From Holdemanella porci (GTDB lineage Bacteria > Bacillota_I > Bacilli_A > Erysipelotrichales > Erysipelotrichaceae), in contig NZ_JAHQVB010000040.1 in NCBI RefSeq assembly GCF_019052655.1, forward strand, positions 1-18,585: DNA of 18,585 nt, given 5' to 3'. Of the stretch, positions 7,141 to 14,902 are shown one piece after another. The position numbers and the translations under genes are program-made. A model generated the notes under the pieces. The model did no database searches and had not been told where the DNA came from. It saw only the letters and a list, made by a program, of their open reading frames with translations. Position 1 is the first letter of the stretch; each line of letters starts with the position of its first letter.

Positions 7141-8331
7141 ATGGTACGTACAGTAAATATCGAACCATTTACTAAAGAACAAGAGTTTTTAGCAACACCC
7201 GCCCTTACAAAAGAAGAATTAACAAATGCGTTTGAAGAATGTTTAAAACAAGTTAATTTAAATATGGAATATTTCAAAGATCGATTCCCATATTCATGTA
7301 CTAAAGGTTTAAAGTATCCAATCATCGACAACATCGAATGGACTGATGGATTCTGGACAGGTATGTTGTGGTTGGCATATGAATATACGAATGATAAGAA
7401 ATATAAAGAATTAGCTGATCGAAATATCGAAAGCTTCTTGCACCGTGTTGAAAATCGAATTGAATTAGATCACCACGATCTTGGATTCTTATATTCGCTA
7501 TCTTGCGTAAGTGGCTATAAGCTTACAAAAAATGAGCATGCAAAAAAAGCTGCATTGTTGGCAGCTGATAAATTGATGGAGCGTTGGCAAGAAAAAGGAC
7601 AGTTCTTGCAGGCTTGGGGACCTAAAGACAGTCCTGAACATTATCGATTCATCATCGACTGCATGTTAAACATCCCATTATTATATTGGGCAAGTGAAGT
7701 TACTGGTGATAATCACTATGCGGATGCCGCAACAAAACACTTCACAACAAGTTGTAAATATGTAATTCGTGATGATGCGAGTGCATATCACACATTCTAT
7801 ATGGATCCAGTTACTGGAGGACCAAGTCATGGTGCTACACGTCAAAGATATTCAGATGATAGTTCTTGGGCTCGTGGACAGGCATGGGGTATTTATGGAA
7901 TCCCATTAAATATTCGCTACACGAAAAACACAGAATACGTTGATCTATATAAAGGAATGGCAAACTATTTCTTAAATCGTTTACCAGAAGACAATATTTG
8001 TTACTGGGATTTAATTTTTACAGATGATCCAGAACAATCAAGAGATTCAAGTGCAGCTGCTATTGCCGTATGTGGAATGCTTGAAATGGATCAATGGCTC
8101 AAAGAAGAGGATCCAAGTAAAAAGGTGTATCAAAAAGCTTGTGACAACATCACTCGCTCATTGATTCAAAACTACACTAACAATGATCACAAACCAGGCG
8201 ATCCAATCTTGTATCATGGCGTATATTCATGGCATAGCGGTAAAGGCGTAGATGAAGGAAACATCTGGGGCGACTACTACTATATGGAAGCATTAATGCG
8301 TCAAATCAAGCAATGGGATCCATACTGGTAA
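7141..8331 (+). CDS. ugl: GH88 unsaturated glucuronyl hydrolase
   Basis: GH88 enzymes hydrate the vinyl ether of the unsaturated uronate left by polysaccharide lyases and so release it from the amino sugar. The 396-residue protein matches streptococcal UGL throughout. The two key acids are Asp113 (HHDLGF) and Asp173 (FIIDCMLN). Arg234 and the Ser363/Ser366/Lys368 cluster (SWHSGK) align, with a constant offset of two, with residues known in Streptococcus agalactiae UGL to bind sulfate groups, so sulfated glycosaminoglycan disaccharides are likely substrates. There is no signal peptide; it is cytosolic. GAGGAGG at 7123-7129 lies 11 bases from the chosen ATG; an ATG at 7132 (2 bases away) is the alternative. 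First gene of the rightward operon. Confidence 0.92.
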   Translation: MVRTVNIEPFTKEQEFLATPALTKEELTNAFEECLKQVNLNMEYFKDRFPYSCTKGLKYPIIDNIEWTDGFWTGMLWLAYEYTNDKKYKELADRNIESFLHRVENRIELDHHDLGFLYSLSCVSGYKLTKNEHAKKAALLAADKLMERWQEKGQFLQAWGPKDSPEHYRFIIDCMLNIPLLYWASEVTGDNHYADAATKHFTTSCKYVIRDDASAYHTFYMDPVTGGPSHGATRQRYSDDSSWARGQAWGIYGIPLNIRYTKNTEYVDLYKGMANYFLNRLPEDNICYWDLIFTDDPEQSRDSSAAAIAVCGMLEMDQWLKEEDPSKKVYQKACDNITRSLIQNYTNNDHKPGDPILYHGVYSWHSGKGVDEGNIWGDYYYMEALMRQIKQWDPYW

Positions 8332-8349
8332 AAATAAGGAGGAGATAAA

Positions 8350-8841
8350 ATGGCAACACCAAACATCGTTATGACACGTATCGATGAACGTTTAGTTCAT
8401 GGTCAAGGTCAATTATGGGTAAAATCTTTAGGCGTTAACACAGTAATCGTTGCGAACGATCAAGCAAGCCAAGATGCAATGGCACAAACTTTAATGAAGA
8501 CTGTAATTCCTAAGGAAGTCGCAATGCGTTTTTACTCAGTACAAAAAGTTATCGACATCATTCACAAGGCAAATCCTGCTCAAACAATCTTCTTAATTGT
8601 AAAAGATTGTAAAGATGCTTTACGCCTAGTTGAAGGTGGCGTTCCAATCAAACAAATCAACATTGGAAACATTCACAACTGTGAAGGTAAAGAAAAAGTA
8701 ACTCGTTCTATTTTCTTGGGTACTGAAGACAAGGCTGCATTAAAAGAAATGATTGAAAAGTATAACGTTGAATTTAATACACAAACTACACCAAGTGGTT
8801 CTGATGGAAGTGTATTAGTAGATATTAAAAATTATTTATAG
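8350..8841 (+). CDS. PTS mannose/N-acetylgalactosamine-class EIIB
   Basis: EIIB carries phosphate from EIIA to the imported sugar. The 163-residue protein is a mannose-family IIB domain, with the phosphorylated His17 in the signature RIDERLVHGQ. It is cytosolic and works with the IIC and IID encoded next. It lies 18 bases after the GH88 gene with a strong GGAGGAG ribosome binding site. In streptococcal hyaluronan loci the equivalent genes (agaV-type) import unsaturated glycosaminoglycan disaccharides; the same substrate is inferred here from context. Confidence 0.93.
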   Translation: MATPNIVMTRIDERLVHGQGQLWVKSLGVNTVIVANDQASQDAMAQTLMKTVIPKEVAMRFYSVQKVIDIIHKANPAQTIFLIVKDCKDALRLVEGGVPIKQINIGNIHNCEGKEKVTRSIFLGTEDKAALKEMIEKYNVEFNTQTTPSGSDGSVLVDIKNYL

Positions 8842-8854
8842 GAGATAAAAGAAT

Positions 8855-9637
8855 ATGCAAATTACATTGTTACAGGCCGTAATCATCGGTCTATGGACAG
8901 CATTCTGCTACTCAGGGATGTTGTGGGGTATTTTTACGAACCGTGCTTTAGTATTAAGCTTCGGTGTTGGTATTGTATGTGGTGATCTTAAGACAGCATT
9001 GCAATGTGGAGCAATTGCTGAATTAGCATTCATGGGATTCGGTGTTGGTGCCGGTGGAACTGTTCCTCCTAACCCAATCGGACCTGGTATCATTGGTACA
9101 TTAATGGCAATCACTATGGATGGTGTTACACCAGAAAGTGCATTATCATTATCTATTCCTTTTGCAGTCGCAATTCAATTCTTACAAACAGCTATCTATA
9201 CAGTTCGTGCAGGTGCACCAGAAAGTGCAAACAACGCATTGAAAAAACAAGACTTTGCAAAATTCCGTTTACACTCTAACTTAACAATCTTATTATTTGC
9301 CCTTGTTGGATTCTTATTAGGATTCTTAGGTGCATACAGCATGGATACATTAAGTAAATTAGTAGCATTAGTACCAGCTTGGTTATTAAAAGGATTAACA
9401 GTTGCTGGTGGTATGTTACCTGCTATCGGTTTTGCTATGATCATGAGCGTTATGTTAAAGAAGGAAGTTGTTCCATTCGCATTATTAGGATACTTCTTAG
9501 CCGCTTATTTAGGCGTACCAGTAATCGGCATTGCTATTGTCGGAACTGTATTCGCATTAAAACACTATAACGATGCTGGAAATGTCGCTGTCGCACAAGC
9601 TGCAACTGAGGAGGTAGAACACGATGACTGGATCTAA
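8855..9637 (+). CDS. PTS mannose-class EIIC permease
   Basis: This 260-residue integral membrane protein is the IIC subunit of a mannose-class PTS, with about seven to eight hydrophobic segments and the conserved glycine- and proline-rich loop GAGGTVPPNPIGPG near residues 66-79. With IID it forms the sugar channel. The ribosome binding site GGAG overlaps the end of the IIB gene region (13-base gap) and the 3' end overlaps the IID gene by 14 bases, so the three are translated together. The C-terminal tail is acidic and cytosolic. Substrate is inferred from the locus. Confidence 0.93.
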   Translation: MQITLLQAVIIGLWTAFCYSGMLWGIFTNRALVLSFGVGIVCGDLKTALQCGAIAELAFMGFGVGAGGTVPPNPIGPGIIGTLMAITMDGVTPESALSLSIPFAVAIQFLQTAIYTVRAGAPESANNALKKQDFAKFRLHSNLTILLFALVGFLLGFLGAYSMDTLSKLVALVPAWLLKGLTVAGGMLPAIGFAMIMSVMLKKEVVPFALLGYFLAAYLGVPVIGIAIVGTVFALKHYNDAGNVAVAQAATEEVEHDDWI

Positions 9638-10439
9638 ATTAACAAAGAAGGATTACACTAAGACTACATTACGTGCTTACTTCTTACAAAATGGTTTTAA
9701 CTATAGTAACTATCAAGGTTTAGGATACGCTTTAGTAATGTATCCTGCATTCAAAAAATTGTATGGTGATAACCCAGCTAAATTGGCTGAAGAATTAGAC
9801 AATAACTGTGAATTCTATAACACAAACCCTAACTTCTTACCATTTATCACTTCTATTCACTTGGCAATGGCAGAAAACGGAATGGAATACGATGAAATTC
9901 GTGGTATCAAGATGGCATTGATGGGTCCTTTAGCAGGTATTGGTGACTCATTATCACAATTCTGTATTGCTCCATTATTCTCAACTATCTTTGCTTCTAT
10001 GGCTATGGATGGTGTGGCAATTGCTCCATTATTATTCTTAATCTGCGAAAACGTTACATTATTGGCAATCAAACTTGTTATGGGTGGATATGGACGTCGT
10101 CTAGGAACAAGCATGATTGACAAATTATCTGAAAAAATGGGTGTTATTTCTGAAGCTGCAAGTATGATCGGTGTTACTGTTATCGCTGGTTTAGCTGCAA
10201 CATTCGTTAAAATGAACGTCGCAATCACATTCTCTGCTGGTGCTATTGAAGAAGGTGTTAAACAATCTACAGTAGATATTCAGGCAATGTTAGATAAAGT
10301 TGCTCCTGCATTATTACCAGTATTATATACAGCATTAATGTATTACTTAATCAAGAAAAAAGGTATTACTACTTATTGGTTAGTATTGATCACTGTTGTT
10401 ATCGGTGTTGCATTAAGCTGCTTAGGAATCTTAGCCTAA
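9624..10439 (+). CDS. PTS mannose-class EIID permease
   Basis: This is the IID subunit, 271 residues, with the typical soluble N-terminal region (LRAYFLQNGFNYSNYQGLGYA near residues 16-36, given here as family signature), the MGPLAGIGDSL motif near 94-104, and hydrophobic segments toward the C-terminus. It completes the IIC-IID membrane complex. It starts within the end of the IIC gene, with GGAGG ahead of the ATG. A terminator-like palindrome follows. There is no IIA gene before or after it, which is unusual for this locus type. Confidence 0.92.
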   Translation: MTGSKLTKKDYTKTTLRAYFLQNGFNYSNYQGLGYALVMYPAFKKLYGDNPAKLAEELDNNCEFYNTNPNFLPFITSIHLAMAENGMEYDEIRGIKMALMGPLAGIGDSLSQFCIAPLFSTIFASMAMDGVAIAPLLFLICENVTLLAIKLVMGGYGRRLGTSMIDKLSEKMGVISEAASMIGVTVIAGLAATFVKMNVAITFSAGAIEEGVKQSTVDIQAMLDKVAPALLPVLYTALMYYLIKKKGITTYWLVLITVVIGVALSCLGILA

Positions 10440-10444
10440 TACAT

Positions 10445-10475
10445 AAAGGAAGCAAATTTGCTTCCTTTTCTTTTT
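10445..10475 (+). terminator. Internal terminator/attenuator between EIID and lyase
   Basis: Positions 10445-10468 form a perfect 24-base palindrome (AAAGGAAGCAAA and its complement), followed by TCTTTTT. The U-run ends directly before the lyase's AAGGAG ribosome binding site. It probably reduces lyase expression relative to the PTS rather than ending the operon, as no promoter is seen between it and the lyase. Confidence 0.8.
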
Positions 10476-10487
10476 AAGGAGAACTCT

Positions 10488-12362
10488 ATGAATCTATCTT
10501 ACATAAAAAAACAACTACAATTCTGGGCAGACAAGAAGGATGTACTGCACGTAAAAAAATTATTAACGAAAGAAGATCAAATTCTAGTAAAAAGAAAATC
10601 AGAAGAACTGATCCAAAACATCTTTACGTTTGATAAACCATGGGACATGGAACGTTGCCAAATTCCTTACAAGCTAGAAACATTAGATTGGAACATACAA
10701 TTAAACGATGATGAAGAATGGTGCTTCATGCTCAATCGTATGGACTACCTAAACTATCTAGTTCTTTCTGATCATATTGAATATGCCAAAACACTCATTT
10801 TAAACTGGATAGAAGCCCATCCAACAATTCAACCAGAACCAAGCACAAGAACACTCGATACAGGCATTCGTTTAATGAACTTCTTTGAAGCCCTGCCTTA
10901 TTTGTACACAAACAATTTATTAAGTGATGAAGAAATCACTACGATTGCCAAATCCATGTTGGATCAGTGTGCGTATTTAAAAGAGCATTACATTCCAAAA
11001 TACATAACATCAAATTGGGGAAGCATTCAAACATGTGCTATGATCAGCATATTACCTATGATTGAAGAACAAAGTGATATCTATGCTTGGGCATTCAATG
11101 AATGGAAAAGACAAATCCAAGCACAAGTGTATCCAGATGGTATGCATTGGGAACAATCCACGATGTATCATATTGAAGTCTTAAATTACTGCATGAAAGC
11201 TATGTATTATTCAGAACAAGAATTGCCACAAATTCATGCTTTGGCTAGAGCCATCTTCTTACAGGCTACCCCTCATAAAGAAATTGAAACATTCGGGGAT
11301 ACAGATCGCAGTAATATTCAAGATGTCATGACACGTGCTAGCTTCTTATTTAATGAACCCACATGGAAGTCAATCGCATTTCATACTTTTGACATGGAAT
11401 CTTTATATACATTAGGAGCTAAAAATGCCAAGATCTATCTAGAAAGTCAAGCTATTGAATCCAACGAACTTCACTTTGATGGAAATGATAGCGGTATGTA
11501 TACATCAAGGAGTTCTTGGAAAGAAGATGCTAACTTTACCATGTTTACTAACGGATCATTAGGCAGTGGACATGGACATAGTGATAACTTACATGTATCC
11601 ATTTACTATAAGGGAAACCCTGTATGTATTGATACTGGACGTTTAACATATCGTGAAGATCATCCACTAAGAGTACACTTAAAATCTATGGCAAGTCATA
11701 ATGGTGTGATTGTAGATGAACATTGCTCATGTGTACCTAAGGATAGTTGGGGATATGAAGATTTTGGTGTTCCATTAAAGAATTATGTCTATCATAAAGA
11801 TGGCATTCACTACTATGAAGGTACACTATTAGGACATGATCCGTTACAAGTATGGACAAGAAAAGTGATTGTCCTTGATATAGGTGTATGGATGATTGTA
11901 GATGAAGTAAAAGAAGACGGTAACCATCATGCTGTTACACGTTTTCATTTAGATCCAGATGCTAGTGATTTAAAAGGTTTAAAGCTTGTATCCAACATTC
12001 CATACACAAAGCATATTGAGCCATGTTCCCTTCGTTATAATGAAGAATTAGAGCATGATGTTTTATATTTTGAACAAGATTTCACGAATCATTTCGAACA
12101 ATGCATTTGTTTTGTGGATAAAGCGATTGAAACAAAAGATGATTTTGTTCTTCAAAACAACGATACAAAACTAGATAATACGATTGTACACACTAAAAAG
12201 TTTATACTTTCAGAAGATGAATCTTATAGTGTAGCCATATTCCATAAGGAAATCTATAAAGGAAAGAAAGTATTATTCTTAGATGGTGAACCATTCCATT
12301 GCAAAGTATTTGTCGTACATAAGAAAAAAGATAAAGTAAAAACATATATTGTTCGTGCCTAG
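10488..12362 (+). CDS. Heparinase II/III-family polysaccharide lyase, cytosolic
   Basis: The 624-residue protein has the heparinase II/III layout: an alpha-toroid N-terminal part (about 1-310) and a beta-sandwich C-terminal part. Candidate catalytic residues by family comparison are Asn176 (SNWGS), Tyr227 (TMYH) and His364 in GHGHSDNLHV; the SHNGVIVD stretch (403-410) is also typical. Such lyases cut uronate-containing glycosaminoglycans by beta-elimination. There is no signal peptide, so it should act on imported oligosaccharides. A similar gene sits between PTS genes and regR in pneumococcal hyaluronan loci. The ATG at 10488 follows AAGGAG by 6 bases; a reading frame open further upstream runs into the terminator and is rejected. 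PL12 or PL15-like family is not decided. Confidence 0.85.
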   Translation: MNLSYIKKQLQFWADKKDVLHVKKLLTKEDQILVKRKSEELIQNIFTFDKPWDMERCQIPYKLETLDWNIQLNDDEEWCFMLNRMDYLNYLVLSDHIEYAKTLILNWIEAHPTIQPEPSTRTLDTGIRLMNFFEALPYLYTNNLLSDEEITTIAKSMLDQCAYLKEHYIPKYITSNWGSIQTCAMISILPMIEEQSDIYAWAFNEWKRQIQAQVYPDGMHWEQSTMYHIEVLNYCMKAMYYSEQELPQIHALARAIFLQATPHKEIETFGDTDRSNIQDVMTRASFLFNEPTWKSIAFHTFDMESLYTLGAKNAKIYLESQAIESNELHFDGNDSGMYTSRSSWKEDANFTMFTNGSLGSGHGHSDNLHVSIYYKGNPVCIDTGRLTYREDHPLRVHLKSMASHNGVIVDEHCSCVPKDSWGYEDFGVPLKNYVYHKDGIHYYEGTLLGHDPLQVWTRKVIVLDIGVWMIVDEVKEDGNHHAVTRFHLDPDASDLKGLKLVSNIPYTKHIEPCSLRYNEELEHDVLYFEQDFTNHFEQCICFVDKAIETKDDFVLQNNDTKLDNTIVHTKKFILSEDESYSVAIFHKEIYKGKKVLFLDGEPFHCKVFVVHKKKDKVKTYIVRA

Positions 12363-12376
12363 TAAACGCGTTTGCT
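12361..12376. promoter_or_regulatory. Operator 5, LacI-type palindrome at regR
   Basis: AGTAAACGCGTTTGCT matches the locus palindrome at 13 of 14 half-site positions. It overlaps the lyase stop codon and the -35 box of the regulator gene, which suggests autoregulation. Confidence 0.75.
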
Positions 12377-12400
12377 AGAAAATGTAATATTTGTTAAAAT
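12372..12400 (+). promoter_or_regulatory. Promoter of the LacI-family regulator
   Basis: TTGCTA (12372-12377, 4/6) and TAAAAT (12395-12400, 5/6) are separated by 17 bases. The -35 lies inside operator 5. The leader to the ATG at 12425 is about 18 bases. Confidence 0.6.
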
Positions 12401-12424
12401 TAGAGTATTGAAAGGATCCGCTTT

Positions 12425-13435
12425 ATGAAAGAAAAAATAACCATTCGTGATATAGCTGAACGCGCTGGAACATCTAAAACCACTGTCTCTTTTTTTCTAA
12501 ATGGTAAGACGGACAAAATGTCAGAGGAAACCCAAGCAAGAATTGCTCAAGTCATCAAAGAGACAAACTATCGTCCAAGTATTGCAGCACGCTCTTTAAA
12601 CGCAAAAGAAACACGTTTAATTGGCGTTATCATTGGAGATATCACTAACACGTTTGCCAATCAAATCGTTAAAGGAATCGATGATTTCGCAAGAGATAAT
12701 CGTTACCAGTTGATTGTTGGAAACAGTAATTATAATTTTGAAAATGAAAAAGGATACGTCAATCGCATGTTGGCAATGGGAGTTGATGGTTTTATCATCC
12801 AGCCATCCAGTCATTTTGCCGAATTGATTCCAAAAATCAAACAAGAAAATAAAGACGTAGTATTTATTGATTCACAAGTTTCTATGGATAAAGAAAAATG
12901 GGTCAAGACAAACAACTATGAATCCATATTGAATGTAGGAACACACCTAATCAATGATGGATATGATGAATTCATAATGATTACGGCAGATCCTCATGTA
13001 TTAAGTACACGTTTAGAGCGTACAACTGGTTTTTTACACGCTTTAGAAACAAAAGGAAAAACATGCAAAACTCACGTTGTAGCAGATGATGTAACAAGCG
13101 ATGCATTACGTGATCTACTATATAATGAATTACGTTTTGGTGTTCGCACCCTCATCTTTGTAGCCAACTGCTTCTTATTACCACGAGTTTATTTGGCATT
13201 AAAAGATTATCGTAACCTAATGCCAGATACAATTGGATTAATTGGCTTTGACAATACAGAATGGACTAACTTCTCTAGTCCAACCGTAACAACGATCGTA
13301 CAGCCTGCCTATGATGAAGGCTATCAAGCTGCATCGATCTTAATTGATTCATTAAAAGGAGAAAACAAACAGATTCCAAATCAAATCTTAAAGTGTTCTG
13401 TGAACTGGAATGAATCAACCAAACAACATAATTAA
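12425..13435 (+). CDS. regR: LacI-family transcriptional regulator (RegR-like)
   Basis: This 336-residue protein has the LacI/GalR layout: a helix-turn-helix at about residues 6-25 (IRDIAERAGTSKTTVSFF), a hinge around 50-60 (YRPSIAARSLN), and a periplasmic-binding-protein-like effector domain. It probably binds the AGTAAAC-NN-GTTTACT palindromes at both operons and its own promoter; the hinge and the operator's central step fit LacI-type binding. Position at the end of a glycosaminoglycan locus matches streptococcal RegR. The effector is unknown, perhaps a KDG-pathway intermediate. AAAGGA lies 8 bases before the ATG. A terminator follows. Confidence 0.88.
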   Translation: MKEKITIRDIAERAGTSKTTVSFFLNGKTDKMSEETQARIAQVIKETNYRPSIAARSLNAKETRLIGVIIGDITNTFANQIVKGIDDFARDNRYQLIVGNSNYNFENEKGYVNRMLAMGVDGFIIQPSSHFAELIPKIKQENKDVVFIDSQVSMDKEKWVKTNNYESILNVGTHLINDGYDEFIMITADPHVLSTRLERTTGFLHALETKGKTCKTHVVADDVTSDALRDLLYNELRFGVRTLIFVANCFLLPRVYLALKDYRNLMPDTIGLIGFDNTEWTNFSSPTVTTIVQPAYDEGYQAASILIDSLKGENKQIPNQILKCSVNWNESTKQHN

Positions 13436-13451
13436 AGATTTACAATGTTGC

Positions 13452-13475
13452 CCATATTTACTTATGGTTTTTTTT
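13452..13475 (+). terminator. Terminator of the LacI-family regulator gene
   Basis: CCATA and TATGG (5 bp) enclose a 6-base loop and are followed by eight T. The stem is weak but the U-run is long and the position, 16 bases after the stop codon, is right. Confidence 0.6.
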
Positions 13476-13588
13476 CTATCATCAAAAGTTAAATTCATAT
13501 CTTAAATCTTTCATTAATTTTTATATTTTATCAGTTATAATTGATAAATTTTGACTTTCTACACTAAAGTTCAATTATAATTTCAATT

Positions 13589-13625
13589 AAAAATCTCAGC
13601 CCTTTTCTTGGACTGAGATCTTTTA
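13589..13625. terminator. Bidirectional terminator-like hairpin after trpA remnant
   Basis: ATCTCAG (13593-13599) and CTGAGAT (13613-13619) form a 7-bp stem. On the minus strand five T follow (13589-13593 as A on the plus strand); on the plus strand CTTTTATTTT follows. It abuts the stop codon of the trpA remnant and was probably its terminator. Confidence 0.7.
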
Positions 13626-14354
13626 TTTTATCGCTTCTACCATTTCTTTAACATATTCCTCAACATACTTATGCGCATCTTTTCCATACTTTTCAACAAT
13701 CTTCTCAATAGCTCCATCGGATTGATCAGCCATTTTTTTAGCTTGTTCTGGCGTTGAGATTCCAAAACCTACCGCAACAGGAACGTCTGCGACTTCTCGT
13801 ACAAGATGTACCATAGCTGAAATATCTGTTGTAATCGTAGATTGAATACCTGTTACACCTGATACGCAATAAATAAAGCCACCTGCATCTTTGGCAATCG
13901 TTTGAATGCGTTGATGACTAGTTGGTACAATCATGCTGATCAAATCTAATTCATATTTCTTTAATACCACATCAAACTCTCCTTTTCCCTCATAAGGAAC
14001 ATCTGGAAGAATCAATCCGCTCATATTTCCTTCCACCATTTTATAACTAAGCACAACATTGGCATATGTCATAAATACCATAGGAATATTCGAGTCTTTA
14101 CAAATTCTTTTAACCATCTCAAATATTTTATCGGTCGTTACACCATTGGATAATGCACGAATATTCGCATTTTAAATGACAGGACCCTATGCCGTTGGAT
14201 CAGAGAAAGGAATTCCTAATTTCACCAAACTACATCCTGCTTTATCAAGGGCATATACAATTTCTTCGGTTGTTTCAAGATCTGGATCGTCACTTTGTCA
14301 CAAACACAATAAAGGCCCACCATTTGAGAATGCTTTTTCAATTTGTTTATTCAT
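13623..14354 (-). pseudogene. trpA: trpA pseudogene (tryptophan synthase alpha)
   Basis: In one frame from the ATG at 14352-14354 the sequence matches TrpA from start to end, but with three in-frame stops: TGA (14298-14300, codon 19), TAG (14187-14189, codon 56) and TAA (14172-14174, codon 61). The catalytic Glu is Lys45 (LVKLGIPFSDP) and the catalytic Asp of the next loop is the TAG. The C-terminal 164 codons from 14117 are open, but lack about 12 residues after YANVVLSY, and the GSA phosphate-binding segment is missing from DGAIEKIVEKYG. All indels keep the frame. TrpA normally makes indole and glyceraldehyde-3-phosphate with TrpB; no trpB or other trp gene is present. It cannot encode a working enzyme. 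Confidence 0.9.
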
Positions 14355-14357
14355 AAA

Positions 14358-14855
14358 TTATTTGGTGATTTTGTGGTTCCCAATGTTTTAAACAACATTA
14401 CAGAAATTAGCTTGGTTCGTGCAAGTATCCCTCAATATGGGGCATTGGAAACTTTTCCGTATGAAAAAGATGATATTGTAGCTGTGATTCCTAAGGGGCA
14501 TCCTTTATCCAAGAAAACTACGCCTATTGAAATTGAAGAATTTCATGGCATCCCTTTAGCAATTCCTTTTGATATTTCAAATACAGTTTACACTGTGTTT
14601 GGTCAACATGCCGTTGCGTACAATGTTGCGATTATCACTTCCATTAACGAAACGGCAATCGAATGGGCACGTACATTTAACACAATCGCAATCATCCCTT
14701 TTTCTGATGCGGATACAAGACATACTATGGATATGGTTATTCGCCCTATTCATGATCCAGGTATGTATATTTCAAGTGTATTCTTGATTCGAAAGGATCG
14801 TGAATTATCTTATGCGGGTAAATTATTTTTAGAAGAAATTGGCGTTTTGAAGTAA
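14358..14855 (+). pseudogene. LysR-family regulator, 3' remnant
   Basis: About 155 residues match the C-terminal effector-binding domain of LysR-type regulators (ISLVRASIPQYG, then DDIVAVIPKGHPLSKK, and a final domain end with LSYAGKLFLEEIGVLK). The N-terminal helix-turn-helix and roughly the first 130 residues are absent. Recognisable similarity begins near 14385, only a few tens of bases from the trpA start on the other strand, so a deletion or rearrangement joined the two remnants. The listed start is the approximate limit of similarity, not a start codon. No ribosome binding site is seen. It lacks DNA binding and is very likely non-functional. Confidence 0.75.
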
Positions 14856-14861
14856 ATCATA

Positions 14862-14889
14862 TTGACTTATCATTTATGTAATATATAAT
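14862..14889 (+). promoter_or_regulatory. Promoter of the DUF2975-yozG pair
   Basis: TTGACT (14862-14867) and a perfect TATAAT (14884-14889) are separated by 16 bases. Transcription should begin near 14896, just before the inverted repeat at 14903. Confidence 0.7.
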
Positions 14890-14902
14890 TAAATTAACGA
14901 TA

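Noticed and set aside
9857..10228. Minus-strand 123-codon reading frame inside the EIID gene
   Set aside because: Shadow of a conserved EIID frame; low-complexity composition and no start signals.
10458..10487. Longer lyase gene starting at 10458
   Set aside because: The extension runs through the palindrome and U-run of the terminator; AAGGAG with 6-base spacing fits the ATG at 10488.
14172..14300. Recoding (selenocysteine, readthrough or changed stop-codon use) in the trpA-like frame
   Set aside because: Three different stop codons occur, at least one replaces a catalytic Asp, another active-site residue is changed, and conserved segments are missing; no recoding structure seen. Other genes in the window use all three stops normally.
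14176..14391. Plus-strand 71-codon reading frame
   Set aside because: It is the antisense shadow of the trpA remnant with no ribosome binding site or recognisable product.
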